Assembly (NCBI GenBank): GCA_963821925.1
Contig: CAWGFO010000009.1
Location: forward strand, 62,001 to 126,000
Direction of reading: 5' to 3'
Length of the DNA: 64,000 nt
Origin: JAOUEA01 sp963821925
GTDB lineage: Bacteria > Actinomycetota > UBA4738 > HRBIN12
The position numbers and the translations under genes were made by a program. Positions 52,552-62,346 of the stretch are shown in pieces; within the stretch, counting starts at the first letter, position 1, and the number at the start of each line of letters is the position of its first letter. The notes under the pieces were generated by a model. The model did no database searches. It was not told where the DNA came from and was given only the letters and a program-made list of their open reading frames with translations.

Positions 52552-54198
52552 GTGCTCCGTGAGCTGCACATCAGCGGGCTGGGGGTCATCGACGATCTGG
52601 ACCTGGAGGTCCACCCGGGCCTGACCGTGCTCACCGGCGAGACCGGGGCGGGCAAGACGATGGTGACCGTCGGTCTCTCGCTCGCGCTCGGCGCCCGCGG
52701 GAGCGCGTCGCTCGTCCGCTCGGGCGCGAAGGCGGCGCGCGTCCAGGCGCGGTTCGACGCGCCCGCCGACGCGGGGGAGTGGGCCGAAGACGGCGAGGTC
52801 GTGCTCGCGCGCACCGTGAGCGCCGACGGCAAGAGCGCCGCGCGGATCGGCGGCCAGATCGCGACGGCGTCGGCCCTCGCCGATCTCGGCGCTTCGCTCG
52901 TCGAGGTCCATGGGCAACACCAGGCCCAGCGGCTCCTCGCGGCGGCAACCCAGACCGCCTTCCTCGACCGGTTCGCGGGCGACGCGCACCTCGTCGCGCT
53001 CGCCGGCTACCGCGAGGTGTTCGACCGGCTGCGCGACGCACGGATCGCGGCCGAGCGGCTCCGCGAGGCCGCCCGCGACCGGGAACGCGAGCTCGACCTC
53101 CTCGCGTACCAGGTGCGCGAGATCGAGGCGATCGCGCCACGACCCGGCGAGACCGAGGCCCTGGAGGCCGAGGAGGCACGGCTGTCGCACGTCGAGCGCC
53201 TGATCGACGAGGCGGGGAGCGCCGAGGCCGTGCTCGCTGGGGATGAGGGCGCGGCCGACGCGCTCGGGGCCGCCGCGCACGCCGCGGAGGCGGTCGCGTC
53301 GATGGATCCCGCGGCCGGTGGGCTCGCCGAACGGGCGGGCTCGCTCGCGGCCGAGGCCGCCGAGCTCGCGCGGGACGTCCGCGACTACCGGGAGGGCCTC
53401 GCCGCCGATCCCACCCGGCTGCAGGAGGTACGGGAGCGCATCCAGGCGCTGAAGGCGTTGCGCCGCAAGTATGGTGAGACCGACGCCGACGTGCTCGGGT
53501 TCCTCGGGGAGGCGGCCGATCGCCTCACGACGCTGACGACCGCCGATGACCGGCTCGCCGAGCTCGCCGCCGAGGTCGAGTCGCTCGAGGCCGACGCCGG
53601 CGAACGTGCGGCGACGGTGAGTCGCGCCCGCCGAGAGGCCGCGCCGGCCCTGGCCGCGGCGATCTCGACCGAGCTCGAGCAGCTGGGGATGCCGGGCGCC
53701 GCCCTCGAGGTGGCCCTCGACGCGCTGCCCGAGCCGGGTCCGTCGGGCGCCGAGCGTGTCGAGCTCCGGTTGTCGGCGGGGCCCGGGCAGTCGGCGCTCC
53801 CGCTCGCGAAGGCCGCGTCGGGCGGCGAGCTCTCCCGCACGATGCTCGCGTGCCGGAGCGTCCTGGCCGACCTCGACGAGGTGCCGACCCTCGTCTTCGA
53901 CGAGGTCGACGCGGGGATCGGCGGCCGCGCGGGTCTGGCGGTCGGCCGGCGGCTGGCGCGGCTCGCGCGCGACCGCCAGGTCCTCGTGGTCACGCACCTG
54001 CCGCAGATCGCCTGCTTCGCCGACCGGCACGTGCGGGTGAGCAAGGACACCGGCACCGCCACGATCGAGGCGCTCGACGACCACGAGCGGATCGTGGAGC
54101 TATCGCGGATGCTCGCGGGTCTCGACGGATCCGAGGCCGCGGAGGGCCATGCGGAGGAGCTCCTGACCGAGGCCGAGCGGGTCAAGGCCGGGGCCTGA
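52552..54198 (+). CDS. recN: DNA repair protein RecN
   Basis: A 548-residue SMC-like ATPase for double-strand break repair. The N-terminal ATPase half has LRELHISGLGVIDDLDLEVHPGL and Walker A GETGAGKTMV. A long coiled coil (about 150-370) follows, with EVHGQHQAQRLL at its start. The C-terminal half has the signature AASGGELSRTMLAC and Walker B VFDEVDAGIGG. The length and all ATPase motifs are normal. The leaderless start distinguishes it from the coupled tlyA-nadK pair upstream. Confidence 0.95.
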   Translation: MLRELHISGLGVIDDLDLEVHPGLTVLTGETGAGKTMVTVGLSLALGARGSASLVRSGAKAARVQARFDAPADAGEWAEDGEVVLARTVSADGKSAARIGGQIATASALADLGASLVEVHGQHQAQRLLAAATQTAFLDRFAGDAHLVALAGYREVFDRLRDARIAAERLREAARDRERELDLLAYQVREIEAIAPRPGETEALEAEEARLSHVERLIDEAGSAEAVLAGDEGAADALGAAAHAAEAVASMDPAAGGLAERAGSLAAEAAELARDVRDYREGLAADPTRLQEVRERIQALKALRRKYGETDADVLGFLGEAADRLTTLTTADDRLAELAAEVESLEADAGERAATVSRARREAAPALAAAISTELEQLGMPGAALEVALDALPEPGPSGAERVELRLSAGPGQSALPLAKAASGGELSRTMLACRSVLADLDEVPTLVFDEVDAGIGGRAGLAVGRRLARLARDRQVLVVTHLPQIACFADRHVRVSKDTGTATIEALDDHERIVELSRMLAGLDGSEAAEGHAEELLTEAERVKAGA

Positions 54199-54275
54199 GC
54201 GGAGCGCGGGCGAGAAAGTTGCCCGCGCGACGAGGAAACCGACCCCAACCGCCCCGGCGCGTCGGCGGCCTCTGA

Positions 54276-54281
54276 TAGAGT
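54276..54281 (+). promoter_or_regulatory. -10 box of pyrG, leaderless geometry
   Basis: TAGAGT preceded by TGA (extended -10), eight bases before the GTG at 54290. Confidence 0.55.
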
Positions 54282-54289
54282 CGGGTCCC

Positions 54290-55930
<1,641 letters not shown>

Positions 55931-55934
55931 CGCG

Positions 55935-56450
55935 ATGCCCGAGCCGCGGGCGTCCCGCCGGGCCTTCGACGGCGACTACGTCAAGGTCGACGTCGAGGAG
56001 TGGCCCGGCCTCGGGCCTTGGGAGGTCGTGCGCATGCACGACGCGAGCGCGGTGTTGGCGCTCACGCCCGACGACCGCGTGTTGCTGGTCAAGCAGTTCC
56101 GTCCCGGCGCCCGGCGGGTGTTGACCGAGCTGCCCGCGGGGATCCTCGACGTCGAGGGCGAGGACGCGCTCTCGGCCGCCGGACGCGAGCTCTTCGAGGA
56201 GACCGGCTACCGAGCCTCGCACGTGGAGTTCCTCGGCGGGGTCTATCCGTCCGGGGCCACCACGACCCAGTACGTGCATCTGTTCTGGGCGCGGGTCGAG
56301 GCCGAGCCCTCGGGGTCGGTCGAGCCCGGTATCGAGCTCACGACGGAGCCGTTCGACCGCATGGTGCATGCGGCGCGATCGGGGCGGGTGCGCGACGCGA
56401 TGTCGGCCCTCGCGCTGCTGATGGCCGCCGGGCGTCCGCCGCTCCCATGA
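55935..56450 (+). CDS. Nudix hydrolase, ADP-ribose pyrophosphatase-like
   Basis: A 171-residue protein with a full Nudix box, AGILDVEGEDALSAAGRELFEETGY (GX5EX7REUXEEXGU), read across residues near 72-97. The flanking LLVKQFRPGARRVLTELPAG and LGGVYPSGATTTQYVHLFWA fit the ADP-ribose pyrophosphatase branch, which has a typical proline downstream of the box. It follows pyrG after four bases and is probably cotranscribed; the pyrG-nudix-ald-xerD order is common in Gram-positive bacteria. Confidence 0.9.
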   Translation: MPEPRASRRAFDGDYVKVDVEEWPGLGPWEVVRMHDASAVLALTPDDRVLLVKQFRPGARRVLTELPAGILDVEGEDALSAAGRELFEETGYRASHVEFLGGVYPSGATTTQYVHLFWARVEAEPSGSVEPGIELTTEPFDRMVHAARSGRVRDAMSALALLMAAGRPPLP

Positions 56451-56471
56451 GCCGCGGCATCCTCGGTTCAG

Positions 56472-56477
56472 TACGCT
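56472..56477 (+). promoter_or_regulatory. Possible -10 box of ald
   Basis: TACGCT about 44 bases before the GTG at 56521; CAGGAGG (56504-56510) lies between as ribosome-binding site. Confidence 0.4.
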
Positions 56478-56520
56478 TGCGCGAGAGACCCCTTCCAACG
56501 ATCCAGGAGGCGCGCGACCC

Positions 56521-57645
56521 GTGATCATCGGCATCCCGAAGGAAGTGAAGGACCATGAGTACCGGGTGGCCGCGACCCCCGAAGGGGTGCGCGAGGCCGT
56601 CGGCGCCGGCCACCGCGTCGTCGTCGAAGCGAGCGCCGGGATCGGCTCCGCGATCGCCGACGAGGCGTTCGTGGCGGCCGGCGCGGAGATCCTCCCCGAC
56701 GCCGACGCCGTGTTCACGGCCGCCGACCTGATCGTGAAGGTGAAGGAGCCCCAGCCGTCGGAGTACGAGCGGTTCCGCGAGGGGCAGCTGCTCTTCACCT
56801 ACCTGCACCTGGCGGCGGACGGGCCTTTGACCCGGTTCCTCGCCGAGCGGCGCGTCCGCTCGGTGGCGTACGAGACCGTGATGCTCCCCGACGGGCGGCT
56901 GCCGCTGCTCGCTCCGATGTCCGAGATCGCCGGCCGGATGGCTCCGCAGGAAGGCGCCGCGGCGCTCGAGCGCACCCGCGGGGGCCGCGGGGTGCTGATG
57001 GGCGGCGCCTCAGGGGTCGCCCCGGCGAACGTCCTGGTGCTGGGCGCCGGGATGGCCGGCGCGAACGCGGCCCAGATCGCCGCCGGCATGGAAGCCGACG
57101 TGACCGTCGTGGACCGCAACGTCGACCGCCTCCGCGACATCGACCGGATCTGGCAGGGCCGGATCCACACCGTGATGAGCTCGACGCTCGCGATCGAACG
57201 CCTCGTGCTCGAGGCCGATCTGGTGGTGGGCGCCGTGCTGATCCCGGGAGCCAAGGCGCCACACCTCGTGACGGCCGAGCTCGTCTCGCGGATGCAGCCG
57301 GGCGCGGTGCTCGTCGACATCTCGATCGACCAGGGCGGGTGCTTCGAGACCTCGCACGTCACGACGCACTCCGACCCGACGTACGTCGTCGACGGGGTCG
57401 TCCACTACTGCGTCGGGAACATGCCGGGCGCCGTCCCGCGCACGTCGACCTACGCCCTGACGAACGTCACGTGGCCGTACGTGCTCGACATCGCGGAGGC
57501 CGGCCTGGAGGCGGCCATCGCGGCCGACCCCGCCCTCGCGCTCGGCGTGAACGTCTGGGACGGCGCGATCACGAACGCCGGGGTCGCGGACGCGCACGGC
57601 CTCGAGCCCGTCCCGCTCGGTTCCCTCGTGGCGGGCACCGGGTGA
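56521..57645 (+). CDS. ald: Alanine dehydrogenase
   Basis: A 374-residue NAD enzyme interconverting alanine and pyruvate plus ammonia. The N-terminus is MIIGIPKEVKDHEYRVAATPEGV; the substrate site includes LFTYLHLAADGPL; family signature 1 is MSEIAGRMAPQEGA; and the nucleotide fold is VLVLGAGMAGANAAQIAAGM followed by the acidic VVDRN. DISIDQGGCFETSHVTTH and CVGNMPGAVPRTSTYAL complete the family set. Start GTG 56521 with CAGGAGG upstream. All motifs look intact. Confidence 0.95.
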   Translation: MIIGIPKEVKDHEYRVAATPEGVREAVGAGHRVVVEASAGIGSAIADEAFVAAGAEILPDADAVFTAADLIVKVKEPQPSEYERFREGQLLFTYLHLAADGPLTRFLAERRVRSVAYETVMLPDGRLPLLAPMSEIAGRMAPQEGAAALERTRGGRGVLMGGASGVAPANVLVLGAGMAGANAAQIAAGMEADVTVVDRNVDRLRDIDRIWQGRIHTVMSSTLAIERLVLEADLVVGAVLIPGAKAPHLVTAELVSRMQPGAVLVDISIDQGGCFETSHVTTHSDPTYVVDGVVHYCVGNMPGAVPRTSTYALTNVTWPYVLDIAEAGLEAAIAADPALALGVNVWDGAITNAGVADAHGLEPVPLGSLVAGTG

Positions 57646-57663
57646 GCGGAGGGAGCGGTCGAG

Positions 57664-58602
57664 GTGACCGAGACGCTGGCGGTGGAGGCGGGGCGTTACC
57701 TGGATCACCTCGCGGTCGAGCGCGGCCTCTCCGCGCACACCCTCGCGGCCTACCGGCGTGATCTCCGGCGCTACGTGGGCTTCCTCGAACACCGAGGGAT
57801 CACCGACCCGAGCCAGGTCGACGAGTCGTCGATCCGCTCCTACGTGGCGTCCGTCTCGGCGTCGACCCACGGCGACGACGAACGTCCGTACCGGGCGACG
57901 AGCGTCGCGCGCATGCTCTCGTCGGTGCGGTCGTTCCATCGGTTCCTGCTGCGGGACGGGATCACGAGCCGAGACCCGGCGACCGGCGTCGCCCAACCCA
58001 AGCTCCCGCGCCAGCTCCCGCACCCGCTGACGGTCGACGAGACGCGTCGCCTCCTCGAAGCGCCCGACCCGGCGACGCCCACGGGACTCCGCGACCGGGC
58101 GATCCTCGAGCTGCTGTACGGCGCGGGCCTGCGGATCTCCGAGCTCACCGCGCTCGACGTCGACGACCTGGACCTGGAGGAGGGCGCCGTGCGGGTGCTC
58201 GGCAAGGGCGGCAAGGAGCGCGAGGTGCCGCTCGGGCGGTTCGCGCGCGAGGCCGTCGACGCCTACCTCACCCGCGGGCGTCCGGCGCTCGCCTCGGCGA
58301 CGAGCCGGGGGGCGCTGTTCCTGAACGCGCGGGGAGGGCGCCTGACGCGCCAGAGCGGCAACCGGTTGCTGGCGACCCATGTGCGGACCGCCGGGATCGA
58401 GTCCCGCGTGACGCCCCACTCGCTCCGGCACTCGTTCGCCACGCATCTGCTCGAGGGTGGTGCCGACGTCCGCGTCGTGCAGGAGCTGCTCGGACATGCG
58501 AGCGTGGCCACGACGCAGATCTACACCCTCGTGACCGAGGAGCATCTGCGTGAGGTGTACTACACAGCGCACCCGCGGGCCCGCCGCGGGAGCGGGAGGT
58601 GA
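57664..58602 (+). CDS. xerD: Site-specific tyrosine recombinase (XerD-type)
   Basis: A 312-residue recombinase. The N-terminal core-binding domain contains LAVERGLSAHTLAAYRRDLRRYVGFLEHRG. The catalytic residues are all present: Arg in GAGLRISELTALDVDDLD, Lys in VLGKGGKEREVPLG, HxxR in THSLRHSFATHLLEGG-type sequence (PHSLRHSFATHLLEGG), His in LGHASVATTQIYT, and the nucleophile Tyr in that motif. This position after pyrG/ald and before scpA matches chromosomal XerD, which resolves dimers at dif. It is not linked to any mobile element here. Start GTG 57664. Confidence 0.92.
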   Translation: MTETLAVEAGRYLDHLAVERGLSAHTLAAYRRDLRRYVGFLEHRGITDPSQVDESSIRSYVASVSASTHGDDERPYRATSVARMLSSVRSFHRFLLRDGITSRDPATGVAQPKLPRQLPHPLTVDETRRLLEAPDPATPTGLRDRAILELLYGAGLRISELTALDVDDLDLEEGAVRVLGKGGKEREVPLGRFAREAVDAYLTRGRPALASATSRGALFLNARGGRLTRQSGNRLLATHVRTAGIESRVTPHSLRHSFATHLLEGGADVRVVQELLGHASVATTQIYTLVTEEHLREVYYTAHPRARRGSGR

Positions 58603-58607
58603 CGACG

Positions 58608-58955
58608 ATGACCGACCAGGACGCGCTCCGCGCCGTGCTGACGGAGCAACGCGCGAACCTGCGCGATGAGATCGAGGGCCAAGGCGCCGATCCCGATAGC
58701 GACGAGGTGACCTTCGTCGACGATGCGGGGTTCTCGGACCGCTCGCACTCCACCGAGGAGCGATCGAAGCTGATCTCGGTGGTGCGGGCGCTGCGCTCGA
58801 ACCTCCGCGACGTCGACCGGGCGCTCGCGAAGATGGATGCCGGGACCTACGGGACGTGCGAGCGATGCGGCAAGCCGATCGGGCCCGAGCGGCTCGAGGC
58901 GCTCCCGTGGGCGGTGCTGTGCATCGACTGCAAGCAGAAGGTCGTGTCCGGTTGA
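58608..58955 (+). CDS. DksA/TraR-type C4 zinc-finger protein
   Basis: A 115-residue protein. An N-terminal helical coiled coil (about 1-80, VVRALRSNLRDVDRALAKMDAGTYG) precedes a C4 zinc finger, CERCGKPIGPERLEALPWAVLCIDCK. This is the DksA/TraR pattern, also seen in RbpA-neighbour and dnaK-suppressor-like proteins of actinobacteria; RNA polymerase secondary-channel binding is inferred. The DxxDxA motif of DksA is not obvious. ATG 58608 has GGGAGG eight bases upstream; GTG 58599 overlaps xerD but lies on that site. The stop overlaps deoB (TTGA). Confidence 0.85.
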   Translation: MTDQDALRAVLTEQRANLRDEIEGQGADPDSDEVTFVDDAGFSDRSHSTEERSKLISVVRALRSNLRDVDRALAKMDAGTYGTCERCGKPIGPERLEALPWAVLCIDCKQKVVSG

Positions 58956-60136
58956 GTGGCGCCACGGTGCCCCGGGTCCTCGTCGTGGTCTGCGATTCGT
59001 GGGGGGTGGGCGACGCCCCCGACGCCGCCGCGTACGGGGACGAAGGGGCCGACACGATCGGCAACACATCGCGCGCGGTCGGCGGCCTCCGCGCGCCGGT
59101 CCTGGGTGGTCTCGGCCTCGGGCACCTCACCGCGGTCGAGGGCGTGCCCCTCGGAGCCGATCCGGGGACCGGCCACGGTCGCGCGACCGAGTGCTCGGCC
59201 GGCAAGGACACCACCACCGGGCACTGGGAGATGATGGGGATCCGACTGGACGAGCCGTTCCCCCTCTATCCGCACGGGTTCCCGCCCGAGATCATGGGGC
59301 CGTTCGAGGCGGCTGTAGGACTGCCGGCCCTCGGGAACGAGCCGGCCTCGGGCACCGAGATCATCGCGCGGCTCGGCGAGGAGCACCTGGCGACCGGTCG
59401 CCCCATCGTCTACACGAGCGGCGACTCCGTGTTCCAGATCGCGGCGCACAAGGACACGGTCGGCCTCCAGACGCTCTACGAGTGGTGCCGGACGGCACGC
59501 CGGATCCTGACGGGGCCGCACCGCGTGGGGCGCGTGATCGCCCGGCCGTTCGAGGGGCCGCCGGGGGCGTTCGTGCGCAGCTCCGAGCGACGGGACTTCT
59601 CGGTGCCGCCCCCGGGGCCGACGGTGCTCGACCATCTCGTCGATGCCGGCGTGGCGGTCTACGGGATCGGCAAGATCCAGGACATCTTCTCGGGTCAGGG
59701 GATCACCGAGGCGCGCTACTCGGACTCGAACGACCACGGCGTCGACCTCACGCTCCAGTACCTGCGGCGGCGGGGGCCGGCGTTCGTGTTCACGAACCTC
59801 GTGGATTTCGATTCGAAGTACGGCCACCGCAACGACCCCGCCGGGTACGCGGCCGCGATCGAGGCGTTCGACCGGCGCCTGCCCGAGGTGATCGCCGCGC
59901 TCGACGGGGGAGTGCTGCTGATCACCGGCGACCACGGGTGCGACCCGACCATGGCCGACTCGACGGATCACACCCGCGAGCGGACGCCGTTGCTGGCGGC
60001 GGGGCTGCCGGGGGGCGCCCACGAGATCGGGACCCGGGCGTCGTTCGGCGACCTCGGCCACACCGTGGCGGATCTCCTGGACGTTGAGGTCGAGGGTCTC
60101 GACGGTCGAAGCTTCAAGGACCGGCTCGGATGGTGA
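58952..60136 (+). CDS. deoB: Phosphopentomutase
   Basis: A 394-residue alkaline-phosphatase-superfamily enzyme interconverting (deoxy)ribose-1-P and -5-P. Motifs are VLVVVCDSWGVGDAPDAAAYGDEGADTIGNT, GHGRATECSAGKDTTTGHWEMMG with the phosphothreonine region, VYTSGDSVFQIAAHK, FTNLVDFDSKYGHRND and ITGDHGCDPTM, the metal-binding Asp/His residues. TTG 58952 overlaps the zinc-finger gene (TTGA); GTG 58967 is an alternative. It works with DeoA downstream in nucleoside salvage. Confidence 0.94.
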   Translation: MSGATVPRVLVVVCDSWGVGDAPDAAAYGDEGADTIGNTSRAVGGLRAPVLGGLGLGHLTAVEGVPLGADPGTGHGRATECSAGKDTTTGHWEMMGIRLDEPFPLYPHGFPPEIMGPFEAAVGLPALGNEPASGTEIIARLGEEHLATGRPIVYTSGDSVFQIAAHKDTVGLQTLYEWCRTARRILTGPHRVGRVIARPFEGPPGAFVRSSERRDFSVPPPGPTVLDHLVDAGVAVYGIGKIQDIFSGQGITEARYSDSNDHGVDLTLQYLRRRGPAFVFTNLVDFDSKYGHRNDPAGYAAAIEAFDRRLPEVIAALDGGVLLITGDHGCDPTMADSTDHTRERTPLLAAGLPGGAHEIGTRASFGDLGHTVADLLDVEVEGLDGRSFKDRLGW

Positions 60137-60154
60137 TACCCACGCGCTCATGGG

Positions 60155-60160
60155 TACAGT
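60155..60160 (+). promoter_or_regulatory. Possible -10 box between deoB and deoA
   Basis: TACAGT just before a long hairpin. If used, transcription would start inside the hairpin's 5' arm, so the hairpin may instead terminate or stabilise the deoB message. Confidence 0.3.
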
Positions 60161-60211
60161 CGAGGTCGAGGGTTGTTCCGCCGGCGCACCGGAGGAACCT
60201 TCGACCTCGAC
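60159..60211 (+). promoter_or_regulatory. Long hairpin in the deoB-deoA spacer
   Basis: GTCGAGGTCGAGGGTT (60159-60174) pairs with AACCTTCGACCTCGAC (60196-60211) over 16 pairs including one G-U, then a mismatch and about four more pairs (60176-60179 with 60191-60194). No T run follows. TACCCA/TGGGTA at 60137-60142 and 60151-60156 form a further inverted repeat. Possibly a cis-acting RNA or protein operator. Confidence 0.65.
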
Positions 60212-60257
60212 GTGAGGAAGGCCTGATGTCGCAGGTCAGACGGGGTGGAGGGCGCCC

Positions 60258-61571
60258 ATGACCGTCACCGATCACCGGCAGGTCGTGGCGGCCAAACGCG
60301 ATGGGAAGACACTGACTCCGGCTGAGGTCGAAGGATTCATCGAGGGTTACACGCGCGGCGACGTGAGCGACGCGCTCGCCGCATCGTTCCTGATGGCCTG
60401 CGTGCTGAACGGGCTCGACGCCGCCGAGACGCTGGCGATGACCCGGGCGATGATCGCCTCCGGTGAGACCGTCTCGTTCACCGGGCTCGACCGACCGACG
60501 GTCGACAAGCACTCGACCGGGGGCGTCTCGGACGGGGTCACCCTGGTCTTCGCGCCCCTGGCGGCCGCGCTCGGGCTGGCCGTCGCCAAGCTCTCCGGCC
60601 GGGGCCTGGGCCACACGGGCGGGACCCTGGACAAGCTCGAATCGATCCCGGGCCTGCGCACCGATCTCGCGCCGGCCGTGCTGGCCGCCCAGGTCGCCGA
60701 GGTGGGGTGCGCCGTGGGGGCGCAGTCCCCGAACCTCGTGCCGGCCGACGGGGCGCTGTATGCCCTGCGTGACGCCACCGCGACGGTGCCGTCGATCGCG
60801 CTGATCGCGTCGAGCGTGATGTCGAAGAAGCTCGCGGTCGCGACCGACCTGATCCTCCTCGATGTGAAGGCCGGGTCGGGGGCCTTCATGAAGACCCCCG
60901 AGGAGGCCGAGCGCCTCGCGATCGCGTGCCTCGACCTGGCCACCGGATGGGGGCGAAGTGCCCGGGTCGCCGTGACCGACATGTCCCAGCCGCTCGGCGA
61001 CGCCGTCGGGAACGCGCTCGACGTCGCGGAGGCCGTCGAGCTCCTGCAGGGGCGGTTCTACGGACGGATGCGCGACCTCGCCGTGGCGTTCGCCGCGGCC
61101 GCGCTCGAGCACACGGGCGCGGTCGGGCGCGACGAGAGCACGGCCCGAGCCGATGCCGCCCTCGACGATGGGAGCGCGCTCGAGCGGTTCCGGGCGATGG
61201 TCGAAGCGCAAGGCGGCGATCCGCGCGTCGCCGATGACCCGTGGGCGGTGCTGCCCCGTGCGCCCGTCGTCCGACCCCTGCTCGCGGACCAGGGGGGCGT
61301 CGTCCGGGCGATGGACGCCGAGGCGATCGGGCTCGCGAGCGGCGCCCTGGGCGCCGGGCGGCTCCACAAGGGCGACCCGATCGATCCCGCGGTGGGTATC
61401 GTGTTGCGGGCGAAGATCGGCGACCCGATCGAGGCGGGCGAACCGATCGGCGAGGTCCACGCCCGCGACGACGATGCAGCCATCGAGGCGGCGGCCCGCG
61501 TGAACGCGGCGCTGACGCTCGGTGAGGGCGACGTCACGCCGCCGCCGCTGGTGCACGGGTGGTTCGAGTGA
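60258..61571 (+). CDS. deoA: Thymidine/pyrimidine-nucleoside phosphorylase
   Basis: A 437-residue dimeric enzyme releasing the base from thymidine or uridine. The family signature LSGRGLGHTGGTLDKLESIPG is present (residues about 113-133), with FIEGYTRGDVSDALAASFLMAC, TVDKHSTGGVSDGVT, SSVMSKKLAVATDLILLDVKAG and SGAFMKTPEEA. Its product, (deoxy)ribose-1-P, is the substrate of DeoB. GGAGGG (60247-60252) lies six bases before the ATG. Thymidine versus broad pyrimidine specificity cannot be decided by eye. Confidence 0.93.
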   Translation: MTVTDHRQVVAAKRDGKTLTPAEVEGFIEGYTRGDVSDALAASFLMACVLNGLDAAETLAMTRAMIASGETVSFTGLDRPTVDKHSTGGVSDGVTLVFAPLAAALGLAVAKLSGRGLGHTGGTLDKLESIPGLRTDLAPAVLAAQVAEVGCAVGAQSPNLVPADGALYALRDATATVPSIALIASSVMSKKLAVATDLILLDVKAGSGAFMKTPEEAERLAIACLDLATGWGRSARVAVTDMSQPLGDAVGNALDVAEAVELLQGRFYGRMRDLAVAFAAAALEHTGAVGRDESTARADAALDDGSALERFRAMVEAQGGDPRVADDPWAVLPRAPVVRPLLADQGGVVRAMDAEAIGLASGALGAGRLHKGDPIDPAVGIVLRAKIGDPIEAGEPIGEVHARDDDAAIEAAARVNAALTLGEGDVTPPPLVHGWFE

Positions 61572-61584
61572 GAGGGGGTGGGCG

Positions 61585-62252
61585 GTGAACTTCACGAGCC
61601 TGAGCCTGCGGTGCGCCGGCTACCTGGCCGTCTCACTCCTGATCGGCATGATCGTCCGCGAGTACGCGCGGGCGTTCGTCGCCTCCCGGCTCGGCGACCC
61701 TACGCCGCGGCTGTGGGGCCGGCTCACCCTCAATCCGAAGTCGTGGTTCGACCCGTTCGGCAGCGGCCTGCTGCCCGGGCTGATCCTCGTCCTGTGGGCC
61801 GCGGCCGGCACGTTCCTGCCACCGCCGTTCGCGTACGCGAAGCCGGCGCCGATCGATCCGAACTACTTCAAGCGGCGCACGCGGGACTCGGTGTTCAGCG
61901 CCCTCGCGGGGCCGATCGCGAACCTCGTGCTGGCGGCGATCGCGGGCCTCGCGCTCCGAGGGCTCGGGGTCGGCTCGCTCGAACTCCTCCGAGTGCTCGA
62001 AGCGTTCATGTTCACGAACGTGTGCCTCGCGTCTTCCACCTCCTGCCGATCCCCGGGCTGGACGGCGCCCGGATCGTGGCGCTGCTCCTGCCGCCCCGGC
62101 CGGCCGAGGTGTACCGGAACGCCGACCAGTACCTGCCGCTGATCATCCTGGTGGTGCTCTTCATCTTCGCCGGCCCCGTGAACTCGATCGTCTACTCGCT
62201 GGCCGACGGGCTCTGTCGGATCTTCTCCGGGTTCGGCTGCACCCCGCCGTGA
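61585..62252 (+). CDS. Degenerate site-2 protease (M50) family membrane protein, with one-base frameshift
   Basis: After correction, about 222 residues with four to five membrane segments. Family features remain: LGDPTPRLWGRLTLNPKSWFDPFG, PFAYAKPAPIDPNYFKRRTRD, ALAGPIANLVLA and LLPIPGLDGARIVALLLP. But the zinc motif HExxH is R25-E-Y-A-R29, and the later histidine (NPLxHxDPxG) is Trp in NPKSWFDPFG, so protease activity is unlikely. The frame breaks at 62029-62031, where CTCGCGTC needs one more G to give LAVFHLLPIPGLDG. GTG 61585 follows GAGGGGG. The neighbourhood M50-trpS-scpA is common. Confidence 0.82.
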
Positions 62253-62330
62253 CCGCGGGTGAGCTCCGACCGGCGAGCCCCCGGAGCGTGACCGCGGGCC
62301 GCGCTACCGGGCCGGGCCTGGGGGCCGCGC

Positions 62331-62336
62331 TATCAT
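62331..62336 (+). promoter_or_regulatory. -10 box of trpS, leaderless geometry
   Basis: TATCAT ends ten bases before the GTG at 62347; no Shine-Dalgarno is present. Confidence 0.55.
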
Positions 62337-62346
62337 CCCCGGCATC

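Noticed and set aside
57664..58602. The tyrosine recombinase as an integrase of a mobile element
   Set aside because: It has XerD length and neighbours (pyrG, ald, scpA), with no att repeats, tRNA or phage genes nearby.
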